From: Chitinophagaceae bacterium UBA4857
Lineage (GTDB): Bacteria; Bacteroidota; Bacteroidia; Chitinophagales; Chitinophagaceae
Assembly (NCBI GenBank): GCA_002399735.1
Contig: DHEF01000008.1
Coordinates: 44,814-108,813, forward strand
Direction of reading: 5' to 3'
DNA: 64,000 nt
In this document: piece by piece, positions 25,387-34,226 of the stretch
Numbering within the stretch: the first letter of the stretch is position 1
Layout of the letters: the number at the start of each line of letters is the position of its first letter
Notes under the pieces: generated by a model
What the model was told of the DNA's origin: nothing
The model's input: only the letters and a program-made list of their open reading frames with translations
The model's database searches: none
Made by a program: the position numbers and the translations under genes

Positions 25387-25852
25387 GCATTTTCATTTTT
25401 TTTGATAAAATTTCTTTTATCCTGTGTACCCTAACCCTAACGTTTGCGTGACTCAGGCCTACAATCTCCGCTATCTTATCCTGATTCAAATCTTCCAGGT
25501 ATAAGCCTATAATAATCCTATCAAGTTCATTCAATTCATTTATATATTGCCACAGTCTTAAATAAGCTTCTTCCGGCACAGCGGCTTCTTTGTCTTCCAT
25601 GTTTGAAAAATCGTAATCAGGGAGTAGTTCATTTCGTTTTTCATTCTGCAGTTGTCGCAAGCATTTATTAGTAGCAATTCTGTAAATCCATCCTGCAATA
25701 TTATCCTTGTTTTTTAAGCTGCTTAAACACTCGAACACAACAATAAATGTTTCCTGGGTTACATCTTTTGCCTTTTCGGCATCGTTAAAATAACCCAGAC
25801 AAACCCTGAATATTTTTGGAGAATATATTTTGTATATACTTTCGAAACTCAT
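25379..25852 (-). CDS. ECF RNA polymerase sigma factor
   Basis: 157 aa with region 2 at about 10-70 (IYSPKIFRVCLGYFNDAEKAKDVTQETFIVVFECL) and region 4 at about 100-150 (LNELDRIIIGLYLEDLNQDKIAEIVGLSHANVRVRVHRIK). It heads a translationally coupled operon with a four-helix membrane protein and a secreted esterase. It differs clearly in sequence from the sigma factors at 7.0 and 50.5 kb, so the window has three separate ECF systems. No TAnnTTTG box was found upstream. Confidence 0.92.
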   Translation of the reverse strand: MSFESIYKIYSPKIFRVCLGYFNDAEKAKDVTQETFIVVFECLSSLKNKDNIAGWIYRIATNKCLRQLQNEKRNELLPDYDFSNMEDKEAAVPEEAYLRLWQYINELNELDRIIIGLYLEDLNQDKIAEIVGLSHANVRVRVHRIKEILSKKMKMHE

Positions 25853-26075
25853 TTAAAATATAAATACACCAGATGAAGAAATGTTACAGAAATATTTAAA
25901 ATAATTTGTAGCAAGCAGCTATTAATGTAGTTTATAAAAAACCACTTACGCAATACTTGCTAAAAGTACTGGTAGATAATAGAAAACAATTTGAAAATTT
26001 GAAAATGAGGGTTTCACAAAAGAGTAGAGAGGTGTACACATTGCCCAATAGAATTAATACAGTACCACCGACAAG

Positions 26076-26584
26076 TCCTATCGTGTGTACACATTTTTTA
26101 ATAATAAACTTTTATGCTTTCAAGTTTGTCTTTACAACTGTATAGCACGTAAAAGGCATAAAAATTAGCAGGCGTTGGTTTTGTTTACAGTAGTTTAATC
26201 ACTTGTATATCGGCTACTAAAATCACATTCGACTCCTACGGAGTCGTGTTAGCTGTTGTAGCTACTGTTATTAACATGCGATACCTTCGGTATCGAAAGC
26301 TATAAAACAAGCATTACTGATAAAAAAGGCAACTGTTGCTCCATCCCAAAGGGATGGTATGTTAATAGAAAAAGAACAGCAAAAAGGGTTTACGACCCCG
26401 AAGTGGGTCGAATGTTTATATTTTATGGCTAAGAAGAAATATCAGGCATCATTATTAAACACAAAACCCTGCTTTTTAAATTTGGCTAAAGCCATTTTCA
26501 TACCTAACCAAATCCACCAGCTAAAGCTGGAGGCAATTGACAAGGGAGGCGTTATAACTTAAAAAATGTGTACACACGATAGGA
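26076..26584. mobile_element. 509 bp MITE-like segment with 26 bp terminal inverted repeats
   Basis: The ends 26076-26101 and 26559-26584 are perfect 26 bp inverted repeats (TCCTATCGTGTGTACACATT... and complement). Inside there is no credible coding sequence but at least six small palindromes, at 26230-26246, 26279-26295, 26341-26357, 26393-26410, 26483-26494 and 26517-26530. No target-site duplication is obvious. The segment interrupts an area of dispersed-repeat sequence. Mobility is inferred only from the inverted ends. Confidence 0.5.
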
Positions 26585-26628
26585 TCGGATCGGGATGCAA
26601 CTTGCAAAGTGGTGAGTAAAGTTACAAT

Positions 26629-26774
26629 CACTCCGATTAAAATGCGGAGTACTGCCCCGAATCAAACGCACTGTGCCAAACTCGGGGTTAGAAACATAAT
26701 GCCCAATAGAATTAATTCGATATTAGTTATTGGATTAGCCTCATTGATGCTTCGCGTTAATGCAGTACCACCGA
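26629..26774 (-). repeat. 146 bp repeat, identical to 39222-39367 in inverse orientation
   Basis: Base-by-base comparison with the reverse complement of 39222-39367 shows no difference over 146 bp; both ends of the match break at a single mismatch. It contains the 47 bp core at 26700-26746. A further related segment runs to 26893 and ends in the GTGCGACGCAAGGGACGAT module (26847-26865). Confidence 0.9.
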
Positions 26775-26973
26775 CGAGTCTGGGTACCCCTTGCACTACT
26801 TGTTCCGCTTTGCGGAAATGCTGAGTAAAGTTACAGGTGCACAAGTGTGCGACGCAAGGGACGATAAATCAGGGAACCGAAGCTGGTAAACAAAAATATA
26901 TACTCCTAATTCTTCACCAGCCATGTTTTCATTGCATATATAATTATTAATACTGAGTTTTGAGGGGATTGTT

Positions 26974-27015
26974 TGGTGCAATATGTTCAATAATAATTAA
27001 GAACATATTGCACCA
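26974..27015. other. 15 bp perfect hairpin
   Basis: TGGTGCAATATGTTC at 26974-26988 and its exact complement at 27001-27015 flank a 12-base AT loop. On the plus strand it is followed by a short T-rich stretch; in the direction of the gene ending at 27113 there is no T tract, so it is not a standard terminator for that gene. Confidence 0.6.
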
Positions 27016-27112
27016 TTTTAAATCTTTAGGCATTTCAATTATAAATAAGCATTTAACAAACATGCCATGCCGGACAATTGACAGACAATTGAAAATTTTA
27101 ACCCTAAAAGAA

Positions 27113-29821
27113 TTATTTAGCTTTTATTAATTTTTCGGAAAACACTTCGCCATTTGTAGTAATAATATGAATATGATACATTCCTTTTAGCAGGTTTTCC
27201 AACGTTATTGTAATAGATCTATTGGAAGCCTTTAATGTTTTTACTACACGGCCTGTTATATCTAAGAGCCTGATAGTTTCATTACCTGCCAATCCGTTAA
27301 CAGTTACCAATTGATTAGCAGGATTGGGATAAATACTTATAGTATTGTTAGTATTGAAAGCTACTTGTTTAATATAAGAGTATTCAGATTTCCCATCTAA
27401 ATCAACTTGCTTTAAACGATAGTAGTTGATGCCTTTGAGTGGTGCCTGGTCGACGAAGGAATAGTCTGTTTTTTGATTACTGTTAGACACTTTACTATTC
27501 TCAAATGCCAAATTTGTCCAGTTATTCGAATCGTCACTTCGTTGTATGTAAAACCCGTTGTTATTGTTTTCGCTTGTGGTTGACCATTGCAGCAAAGTTT
27601 TGTTGCCATTTTTTATTGCATCAAAATTTGCCAGTGTAACGGGTAATGGGAAGTAATAACGTACATAAAAATCTTCTACTTCTCCGTTGGTTAAACTCGC
27701 CCCGCCATCCATTCCTTTAACTAAAATATGGTCTTCTGCCGTTGCAACTACCCTAATGCCACCTGTATTTGCACCAACAGCAGTACCGGTTACCGGAATG
27801 GTAACATCAAAACTGGCTGTAGCGGCTGAACCATTGTGAATGACAGTGCCTGTGTAAAAAACGTCTTCGTCATCAATAAACCTTCCATTACCATCTACAT
27901 CATACCAAACAGCCCAATACACAGGTTTAGCTACACCGGTACCGTTAACAGTTACCTGAAAACTATAGGTTTGCGCCCCTTTTACAATAAACGGATTAGA
28001 TAAAGTTCCGTCACCACTTACTGGTGATCCGGCCGAATAAATTTTTAACCCATCCGCACCGTCATTAGTGTTAGTAGCACATTCTACAGTAGGGAAATCA
28101 TTACCCAACCAAGCCTGATTATTGGCTGCAGTTGTGGCTGAAGCTGGCGTCCATCGAGCGGGATTTAAGTTTCCAAAGTCATGTTGTTGCATGGTAATAT
28201 CAGCACTTGAAATACATCCATCCACATTTAAAGTATAACGTGCTGTTACAGGACCTGGGCCAGTAACGGATGTTATGGTACCGGAACTGTTGATAATAGC
28301 ATTGCTACTTAATATACTAAAGGAACCTACATTATTATTGGTAAGTAAAGTAATTGGGGCGGCAGCGCATATTATGTCAGGAGTATTTAAAATATTTGCC
28401 CTGGCGGGAGCTGAACAAAGGTCTAAAGCAGCAGTTGAAAAACTGTAAGAAGGAACAGTAAGGTCTCCAGTAGCCCCATCTCCCATACTGCCATTAACTT
28501 TATGTCCTACATAGCCGTAATTACCCGTACACTGTTTTACCAGAATAGTGGTATGCCCGCCGCTTTCTACTGCCATTATTTTATCCACTTCATTAATACC
28601 TGATGGGTGAGGAGTAGGATCATTATAGAAGGTACTGCCTAAGCCCAACATGTTTAAGGCATTAACACCCCAGCTATATACCTTTCCGTCAAACGTTAAA
28701 GTGTTAATAGCTGCATAATAGCCATCATGCTCCTGCGGGCTTATCCATGCAACATTAGTAAGAAAATCGCCGGATGTAGCTGACTTTTGAACCTGAACCC
28801 AGTTTTTTTGTTCGGCAAATGGTGTAGTTGTATGGCTAAGAAATGCACCTAGCTCCTTGCTTCTGTTACTACCAAGGGAGTAAACCCTCCCTGTGGTAGT
28901 TAGCATATAATAGGTTACAGTGTGTTTATCAATATTGGTGTTTTCCCTTCGGTCATAGCTTTGTGTCATGCCTATCATTTTAGGTGTGCCGGGTAGGTTT
29001 TGCATTGGTGTAGCATAAGTCAGAGGTGCCATATCTGAGCCATTACCCAAATAACATCTTTCACCCCAGGTCCAAACAGTACCGTCACTTTTTAAGGCCA
29101 TTAAAGAATAGGAGCTTCCTCTTACTGCTACCACATCAGACAAAAATGGATTTCCGGTTTGATTAGTTTTTACCCGATGCCAGTAGGTATGCTGGGAAGC
29201 CTGATCATCTGTGCCGTCACCATTTTTTAGTCCTATTGTTGAGAGTACCCAAACTTCGCCGTTGCAAGTAACAAGTACCAAGGTTTTATAGCTACCAAAA
29301 AGCATTTTTACATTGCCTGGCAACACCCCTGTAGGAAGACCTGTAGCATTACCGCTAATATTTAAACGTGTCATTGTATTTGTGCTTTTTATGTCAGATG
29401 AAACCAGTATACCCGGAGTACCCCATACATAAAGACCATTAGTAGTGAGAACACAATGTTGAACATTGTTCATATCCCGTGACCCGGCAGTAAAGCGTAA
29501 AATATCACCCACTAAAGGATACCTAATATTATTTAATTCTACTGGTGTGCGAACGTTATCTAATCCATTATAATTCATCCGTTCGCCCCAAACTAATACC
29601 TTACCATTTGCCTGACGAGCCATGGTACTATGAAAAGTAGACACCATGTTATCATACTCTATGGTGTTAGGATTACTACTATTTAAAAATGAATTACTAA
29701 AGTCAGTGTTAGCACACCCGACCGGAGGAGGTGTGCAGTTTTGTGCTGATACTGATTTGTGTAGTAATAATGTCACACTTATACAGACAATGAATAAGAT
29801 ATGTGTATTTACTTTTGTCAT
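27113..29821 (-). CDS. Secreted RCC1-like / GEVED protein with T9SS type A sorting domain
   Basis: 902 aa. A signal peptide (about 1-26) is followed by about six RCC1-type propeller repeats up to about residue 470 (for example NGLYVWGTPGIL, DGTVWTWGERCYLGNGS, DGKVYSWGVNALNMLGLGS). An immunoglobulin-like stretch follows, then a GEVED domain (about 590-730, ending LTNGEVEDFYVRYYFPLPVTL). The C-terminal 85 residues are the type A T9SS signal: ISIYPNPANQLVTVNGL...ENLLKGMYHIHI...EKLIKAK. It should be exported and attached to, or released from, the cell surface through PorV/PorU. Function of the propeller is unknown. A decayed paralogue of its 3' end lies at 51.2-52.0 kb. Confidence 0.9.
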   Translation of the reverse strand: MTKVNTHILFIVCISVTLLLHKSVSAQNCTPPPVGCANTDFSNSFLNSSNPNTIEYDNMVSTFHSTMARQANGKVLVWGERMNYNGLDNVRTPVELNNIRYPLVGDILRFTAGSRDMNNVQHCVLTTNGLYVWGTPGILVSSDIKSTNTMTRLNISGNATGLPTGVLPGNVKMLFGSYKTLVLVTCNGEVWVLSTIGLKNGDGTDDQASQHTYWHRVKTNQTGNPFLSDVVAVRGSSYSLMALKSDGTVWTWGERCYLGNGSDMAPLTYATPMQNLPGTPKMIGMTQSYDRRENTNIDKHTVTYYMLTTTGRVYSLGSNRSKELGAFLSHTTTPFAEQKNWVQVQKSATSGDFLTNVAWISPQEHDGYYAAINTLTFDGKVYSWGVNALNMLGLGSTFYNDPTPHPSGINEVDKIMAVESGGHTTILVKQCTGNYGYVGHKVNGSMGDGATGDLTVPSYSFSTAALDLCSAPARANILNTPDIICAAAPITLLTNNNVGSFSILSSNAIINSSGTITSVTGPGPVTARYTLNVDGCISSADITMQQHDFGNLNPARWTPASATTAANNQAWLGNDFPTVECATNTNDGADGLKIYSAGSPVSGDGTLSNPFIVKGAQTYSFQVTVNGTGVAKPVYWAVWYDVDGNGRFIDDEDVFYTGTVIHNGSAATASFDVTIPVTGTAVGANTGGIRVVATAEDHILVKGMDGGASLTNGEVEDFYVRYYFPLPVTLANFDAIKNGNKTLLQWSTTSENNNNGFYIQRSDDSNNWTNLAFENSKVSNSNQKTDYSFVDQAPLKGINYYRLKQVDLDGKSEYSYIKQVAFNTNNTISIYPNPANQLVTVNGLAGNETIRLLDITGRVVKTLKASNRSITITLENLLKGMYHIHIITTNGEVFSEKLIKAK

Positions 29822-30290
29822 CTTGATTTTGGTATTAATATTTGGTTAGCACTGCTTACTTAAAGTATTACATGCAGTATGTTTTATTTTTATAGATTAG
29901 TAAGTTTCTTTGTTAAAAGATTTTTGCCCAACTAATTCAGCCTATTAAGCAACAATATTGTTTATAAAACCCTCTACAACGTCTGTTATAAATAAAAAGT
30001 AAAAGATTGGACAATAAGAATATTATCCAATTCTTGATTTTCCTTAACCGTTTAAACAATAATTAAGAAGGTGTTGCTTTTCATGATGAATATTGAGAGT
30101 TTTTACCTTTTTTTTCAATGAGGTTTGATATAAAGTTTTATTTATTAAGTTTTATTATAAATTGACAATGCAAAATTTTACAATTTTGTATATTTAAATT
30201 GTAGTTACTTTTTTAAACTTTGTGGCTTTTTAGCTACAAAAGCAATACCCAGTACCAAAAAATATATATTGCTCATTGATAGAATAAGTT
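29822..30290. promoter_or_regulatory. Divergent intergenic region
   Basis: 469 bp of AT-rich DNA between the RCC1/GEVED gene and the sensor kinase gene. The only structure noted is a hairpin at 30006-30031 (ATTGGA...TCCAAT with an inner AATA/TATT pair and one mismatch). No clear TAnnTTTG box was found for either gene. Confidence 0.5.
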
Positions 30291-33200
30291 ATGAAATTGA
30301 AAAGCTGTTTATCAATCGCTTTCTGGTTTAACACCCTAAACGTATGCATTGGCCAAACTTTTGATTACAGGGTTACTAACTATAATACTGAGAATGGGCT
30401 ACCACAGAACAGTGTAAAGGATATTAAAATTGACAAAGCAGGTTATTGCTGGTTATCTACAGAAATGGGATTGGTACGTTATGATGGTAGAAGTTTTCAA
30501 ATTTTTACATCTTCTGATATTGAAGGACTAAATACCGATAGGATACAGTCATTGTTTTACACCATCGATGGAACTTTATTAGCAAAGGGAGAAAATCGTC
30601 AGATTATTGAAATACATAAGCTATCACAACATGAAGCGCCCATTCCGAGGGTTAATAAAAACCAAAGTATAATACCTATACATGCTGGTTACGCTATATA
30701 TAAAAAATCAACCGACCAACTAATAAAAGAACTTGGTAAAAAAAATCACTCGGTTAATTTTTCCTATATCTATACAACCGACCATGGTGTATATGTAACT
30801 GTAAAAAATCATCTTTTTTATATTGCTAATGAAAAGATTAATGTTGTAGATACTATACACGCAAAAGAATATGAAAGAACGACTTTAGTAGAAGACATGG
30901 TTATTGCCATACAACCTAAACGTAAATTGATTGCCTGGCATAAAGGACGCTTATTACCAAATATTACGAAGATTGAAGGCGATATTATGGAGGAGTCCGG
31001 TATCCAAGAAAATTTATTACGTGTAACGTGGGGCTCAGAAGGAACTTATTTATACACAGGTAAAAATATTTACCGACTTTATATAAAAAATGGATTAATA
31101 TACAGTGAAAGGGTAATAAAAAACATTGAAATTCAAGGCTTTTCAGCTATACATTACCTCAAGAAAGAAAATAAGTATTTGATAGGCTCCAATACACACG
31201 GCCTTTTTATTGTTCAACCCTCGGTATTTGATTATCCTTTTGTTCCCGACTACCAGTATGATAATAGCTTTTATACACAACTAAAACTGAATGAGCAAGA
31301 ATTACTAACCAGAAATCTTTGTTATAATAGCTCTAATAGTTTACCTAAAATATATCCATTAAATATAAAACCTAACCGTGCTGCCTTTATGGATAAAAGT
31401 GGTTTTATTTATACTGATGTAGACTATAATCTTTGTAAGTACAATATAAAAACTAAAAGAAACGATTCAATAATTATACTTGACAGTAGATTAAGGGCAA
31501 TTTTCCCTGACCATAAAACCGATGATATATATTTTATTACCCGTTATTTTTTTGGAACGCTTAAAAAAAACAATACGGTTATGATGAAGAAATTACCTGA
31601 CAGCATTTCTGTGACAACAGGTTTGCAACTTGATGATGACTTGTTTCTTTTAGGTACTAATCAGGGGCTTAAGTGGTACAATTATTCAACCAACACTTTT
31701 TCACATCATATTTTAGACTCTATCAATATCTGGTCATTACATAAAGACAATAACAATCGAGTTTGGATAGGCAGTTATGGGAAAGGTTTTTTTTTATACA
31801 ATAAGCGTAAATTATCTGCATTTCCATTTGGACCTAGAAATTCATTAAAAACCGTACATTCTTTTATTGACGACGGAAGAGGAAACTTCTGGTTGCCTAC
31901 TAATAATGGCCTTTTTAAAGTAGCGCATTCTGCATTATTAGCTTATGCAGCTGGCAATACTGAAGATGTTTATTTTTATATGTACCACAAGGATGACGGC
32001 TTACGAAGCAACGAGTTTAATGGAGGTTGTACACCATCCTATATATGGTTTGGAGATAGTATACTTTCACTTCCATCTATTAACGGTTTGGTATGGTTTT
32101 ATCCGCAAAAAACATCACCCGTCTTTGCCAGTAATGATATTTATATTGATAATCTTATTTTAAATGGCAACAAGGCATCTCTTAATACAATTGCAAAACT
32201 CCAACCCGGAAGTCATTTGTTGGAAATAACTATAAGTTGTCCATACTATGGAAATAAAGAAAATCTTTCTATTGATTACAGGATAGAAGGGACAGGCTCG
32301 TCCTGGCAAAAATTAAATGAAGATAACAGAGTGATTATTCAGAATTTACCTTTTGGAAATTATAATCTGGTGTTTAGAAAAGTTGAAGAGAATAATCATT
32401 CCAAATATTATTACCTTAAAGTTCCAATATTAATAGACCCTTTTTTTTATAACACCTGGTGGTTTTATTCATTACTTATATTAACACTCATTAGTGGGTT
32501 GTATTTGTTTACACAATGGCGTACAAAAAAGTTAAAAATACGTGCACATAGTTTGGAACAAAAAATTCAGGAAAGAACAGATGAATTAAGTAAGACCGTT
32601 TTTGAGCTTACCCAATCAAAATTGCAATTACAGGAAAGTAATAGTATGAAAGACAGGATGGTTTCAATGGTATTACACGATTTGAGATCGCCTTTAAGGT
32701 TTTTAGAAATGTTGAGTACACGGCTTGCAAAAAACCATAAAGCACTTACTGAACAATCCGTTTCAGAACGTTTAGCTGAGATTAAAAACAGTGCCAGTTC
32801 AATATACGGTTACACGAATCAATTTCTTGCCTGGACAAGTACCCAAAATGGTTTATACAAGTTAAGAATAGAAAATGTGGATTTGAATACAATTTTTTTA
32901 AACATCCAGGAACTTTATTTGGAGATAGCCCGTTATCAGAAAAACACATTAACTATTACGCCAACTAAGTTAATGTGCAAAACCGATCCAGAATTATTAA
33001 CAGCCATTTTACGTAACCTGGTTGATAACTCTATAAAATACACATACAATGGCAATATTCATATGCTTGCAAACATGAGCGAAGAGAATATTTATATATC
33101 TGTAACAGATACCGGTACCGGTATGAGCCAAGAATTAATTGATACTTTTACAGGAAATAAAGAGGCCGGCAAAGCTGGCATTGGTAGTACATTAATACAA

Positions 33201-33323
33201 GATTTATTAAACAAAATTGGAGGGAGATTATTTTTAGAAAGCGAGATAGGTAAAGGAACAGTTTTTACGATACAGCTCCCCCGTTATTTTCAGCAAGACC
33301 ATATAATTGAGCCATTCGGCTAA
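30291..33323 (+). CDS. Propeller-type sensor histidine kinase
   Basis: 1010 aa. A signal sequence (about 1-22) leads into a large periplasmic sensor made of two-component propeller repeats, for example YNTENGLPQNSVKDIKIDKAGYCWLSTEMGLVRYDG (about 31-66) and DNNNRVWIGSYGKGFFLYN. A Y_Y_Y domain follows (about 620-715, IDYRIEGTGSSWQKL). One membrane helix lies at about 723-741. The kinase has a dimerisation histidine near 796 in MVLHDLRSPLRFLEM, an N box (LRNLVDNSIKYT), and G boxes (VTDTGTGMS, GIGSTLIQDLL). It lacks the fused receiver and AraC domains found in hybrid versions; a separate LuxR-type regulator overlaps its 3' end on the other strand and is the likely partner. Confidence 0.92.
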   Translation: MKLKSCLSIAFWFNTLNVCIGQTFDYRVTNYNTENGLPQNSVKDIKIDKAGYCWLSTEMGLVRYDGRSFQIFTSSDIEGLNTDRIQSLFYTIDGTLLAKGENRQIIEIHKLSQHEAPIPRVNKNQSIIPIHAGYAIYKKSTDQLIKELGKKNHSVNFSYIYTTDHGVYVTVKNHLFYIANEKINVVDTIHAKEYERTTLVEDMVIAIQPKRKLIAWHKGRLLPNITKIEGDIMEESGIQENLLRVTWGSEGTYLYTGKNIYRLYIKNGLIYSERVIKNIEIQGFSAIHYLKKENKYLIGSNTHGLFIVQPSVFDYPFVPDYQYDNSFYTQLKLNEQELLTRNLCYNSSNSLPKIYPLNIKPNRAAFMDKSGFIYTDVDYNLCKYNIKTKRNDSIIILDSRLRAIFPDHKTDDIYFITRYFFGTLKKNNTVMMKKLPDSISVTTGLQLDDDLFLLGTNQGLKWYNYSTNTFSHHILDSINIWSLHKDNNNRVWIGSYGKGFFLYNKRKLSAFPFGPRNSLKTVHSFIDDGRGNFWLPTNNGLFKVAHSALLAYAAGNTEDVYFYMYHKDDGLRSNEFNGGCTPSYIWFGDSILSLPSINGLVWFYPQKTSPVFASNDIYIDNLILNGNKASLNTIAKLQPGSHLLEITISCPYYGNKENLSIDYRIEGTGSSWQKLNEDNRVIIQNLPFGNYNLVFRKVEENNHSKYYYLKVPILIDPFFYNTWWFYSLLILTLISGLYLFTQWRTKKLKIRAHSLEQKIQERTDELSKTVFELTQSKLQLQESNSMKDRMVSMVLHDLRSPLRFLEMLSTRLAKNHKALTEQSVSERLAEIKNSASSIYGYTNQFLAWTSTQNGLYKLRIENVDLNTIFLNIQELYLEIARYQKNTLTITPTKLMCKTDPELLTAILRNLVDNSIKYTYNGNIHMLANMSEENIYISVTDTGTGMSQELIDTFTGNKEAGKAGIGSTLIQDLLNKIGGRLFLESEIGKGTVFTIQLPRYFQQDHIIEPFG

Positions 33324-33921
33324 CCTCAATTAGGTTTGAAACTTCTAATTTTTCAAAAATTCTGGCTTTTAAAGAACTAGCCGTAGAAGCACTGATATTA
33401 AGTTCATTGGCAATTTCTAACGGTCCATTACCTTTTAAGAGTAATAAAAGCACTTCCATTTCTCTTGTTGAAAGTTTTTCGAATGGATTATTAATTTGGC
33501 TATCGCTGCCAACTAGTAAGGATATATCTTGTAATTGGGTGGAAGAAATATACTTCTTCCCTAATGAAATATTACGGATCGCTTTTACCATATCATCATC
33601 AGAAGCATCCTTCTGAAGGTATCCATACACTCCTGATGCTAATAAACGTCTGGCAAAAACAGCTTCCGGATTTACGCTAATTACCAGTATGCGTAGTTTA
33701 GGTTGTAAAGAAAGCGCCTGTGGAATTAACTGCATGATATTTACTCCAGGCATATTGAGGTCGGTAATCATCATATGGTAAGTTTCCTGTTTAAGCTTTT
33801 CAAACAGATCTATACCGTTGGTTGCAAAACTAATATTACACTTACCCAACACGTCTTCTGTAAGCATTTTTATCCCAAATCGAACGGGCAAATGATCATC
33901 GGCAATTAAAACACTTAGCAA
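33265..33921 (-). CDS. NarL/FixJ-type response regulator
   Basis: 218 aa starting at a TTG codon (an in-frame stop lies three codons upstream, and the first strand LSVLIADDH begins right after). The receiver domain has Asp8/Asp9, phospho-acceptor Asp54 in MMITDLNMPG and Lys near 104 in GYLQKDAS. The LuxR-type helix-turn-helix is at about 150-210 (LSTREMEVLLLLLKGNGPLEIANELNISASTASSLKARIFEKL). Its last 59 bp overlap the end of the histidine kinase gene on the opposite strand. With no other kinase or regulator close by, the two probably form a pair, though convergent orientation is unusual for partners. Confidence 0.92.
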   Translation of the reverse strand: MLSVLIADDHLPVRFGIKMLTEDVLGKCNISFATNGIDLFEKLKQETYHMMITDLNMPGVNIMQLIPQALSLQPKLRILVISVNPEAVFARRLLASGVYGYLQKDASDDDMVKAIRNISLGKKYISSTQLQDISLLVGSDSQINNPFEKLSTREMEVLLLLLKGNGPLEIANELNISASTASSLKARIFEKLEVSNLIEVSRMAQLYGLAENNGGAVS

Positions 33922-34040
33922 GTCTTAAGTATTTGGTTTAATAATAATCAAAAGTAGGAAATAAGAAACAGAATAGAATCTATTTTAAGTGTGCAGAAAA
34001 TTTACCTGCTGCTATTTGAGTTTTACCAATATGCATTAAA

Positions 34041-34124
34041 ACGGGTGAGGGATAGCAGCGGCATCCTTTTGCGAAGCGTGGCAATTGTGTTATTGGGGCA
34101 AAAGATATAGCGAATAGCCCGACC
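34041..34124 (-). repeat. Structured intergenic element, copy 1
   Basis: On the minus strand: GGGTCGGGCTATTCGCTATA, then a stem CTTTTGC ... GCAAAAG (34067-34072 with 34098-34103), then ATGCCGCTGCTATCCC. The conserved blocks match the copies at 12.8 and 20.1 kb. It lies in the 305 bp gap between the response regulator and the terminator of the DksA-like gene; no gene is present in that gap. Confidence 0.6.
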
Positions 34125-34170
34125 CGAGGAACGAGGGGCACCCCATAAAACCATTCTATTTACTAATAAA

Positions 34171-34203
34171 AAAAGCGCTTAGGTTTTATAACTAAGCGCT
34201 TTT
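34171..34203 (-). terminator. Terminator of the ileS/dksA-like operon
   Basis: 12 bp stem AAAAGCGCTTAG / CTAAGCGCTTTT with a 9-base loop, 24 bp past the stop codon at 34227. Confidence 0.88.
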
Positions 34204-34226
34204 CATTATTAAGTTGTAAACAATTA

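Larger units (their letters stand above)
25853..27112. repeat. 1.26 kb gene-free repeat block
   Basis: No gene is supported here. In order it holds: a shortened dispersed-repeat copy (about 26031-26075); a 509 bp segment bounded by 26 bp inverted repeats (26076-26584); a full dispersed-repeat copy (26629-26893) that includes 146 bp shared exactly with 39222-39367; and a 15 bp perfect hairpin (26974-27015). Short open frames in it are made of these repeats. Confidence 0.75.

Noticed and set aside
26230..26410. Possible CRISPR array from spaced palindromes
   Set aside because: The hairpins differ in sequence and spacing, and there is no constant repeat or cas gene nearby.
26359..26562. 67 aa open frame inside the 509 bp inverted-repeat element
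   Set aside because: It reads through several palindromes, has no similarity I recognise and no conserved features; more likely chance.
26609..26824. 71 aa open frame in the repeat block
   Set aside because: It lies within the dispersed repeat, and the matching copy at 39 kb and the other copies do not keep the frame beyond the identical segment.
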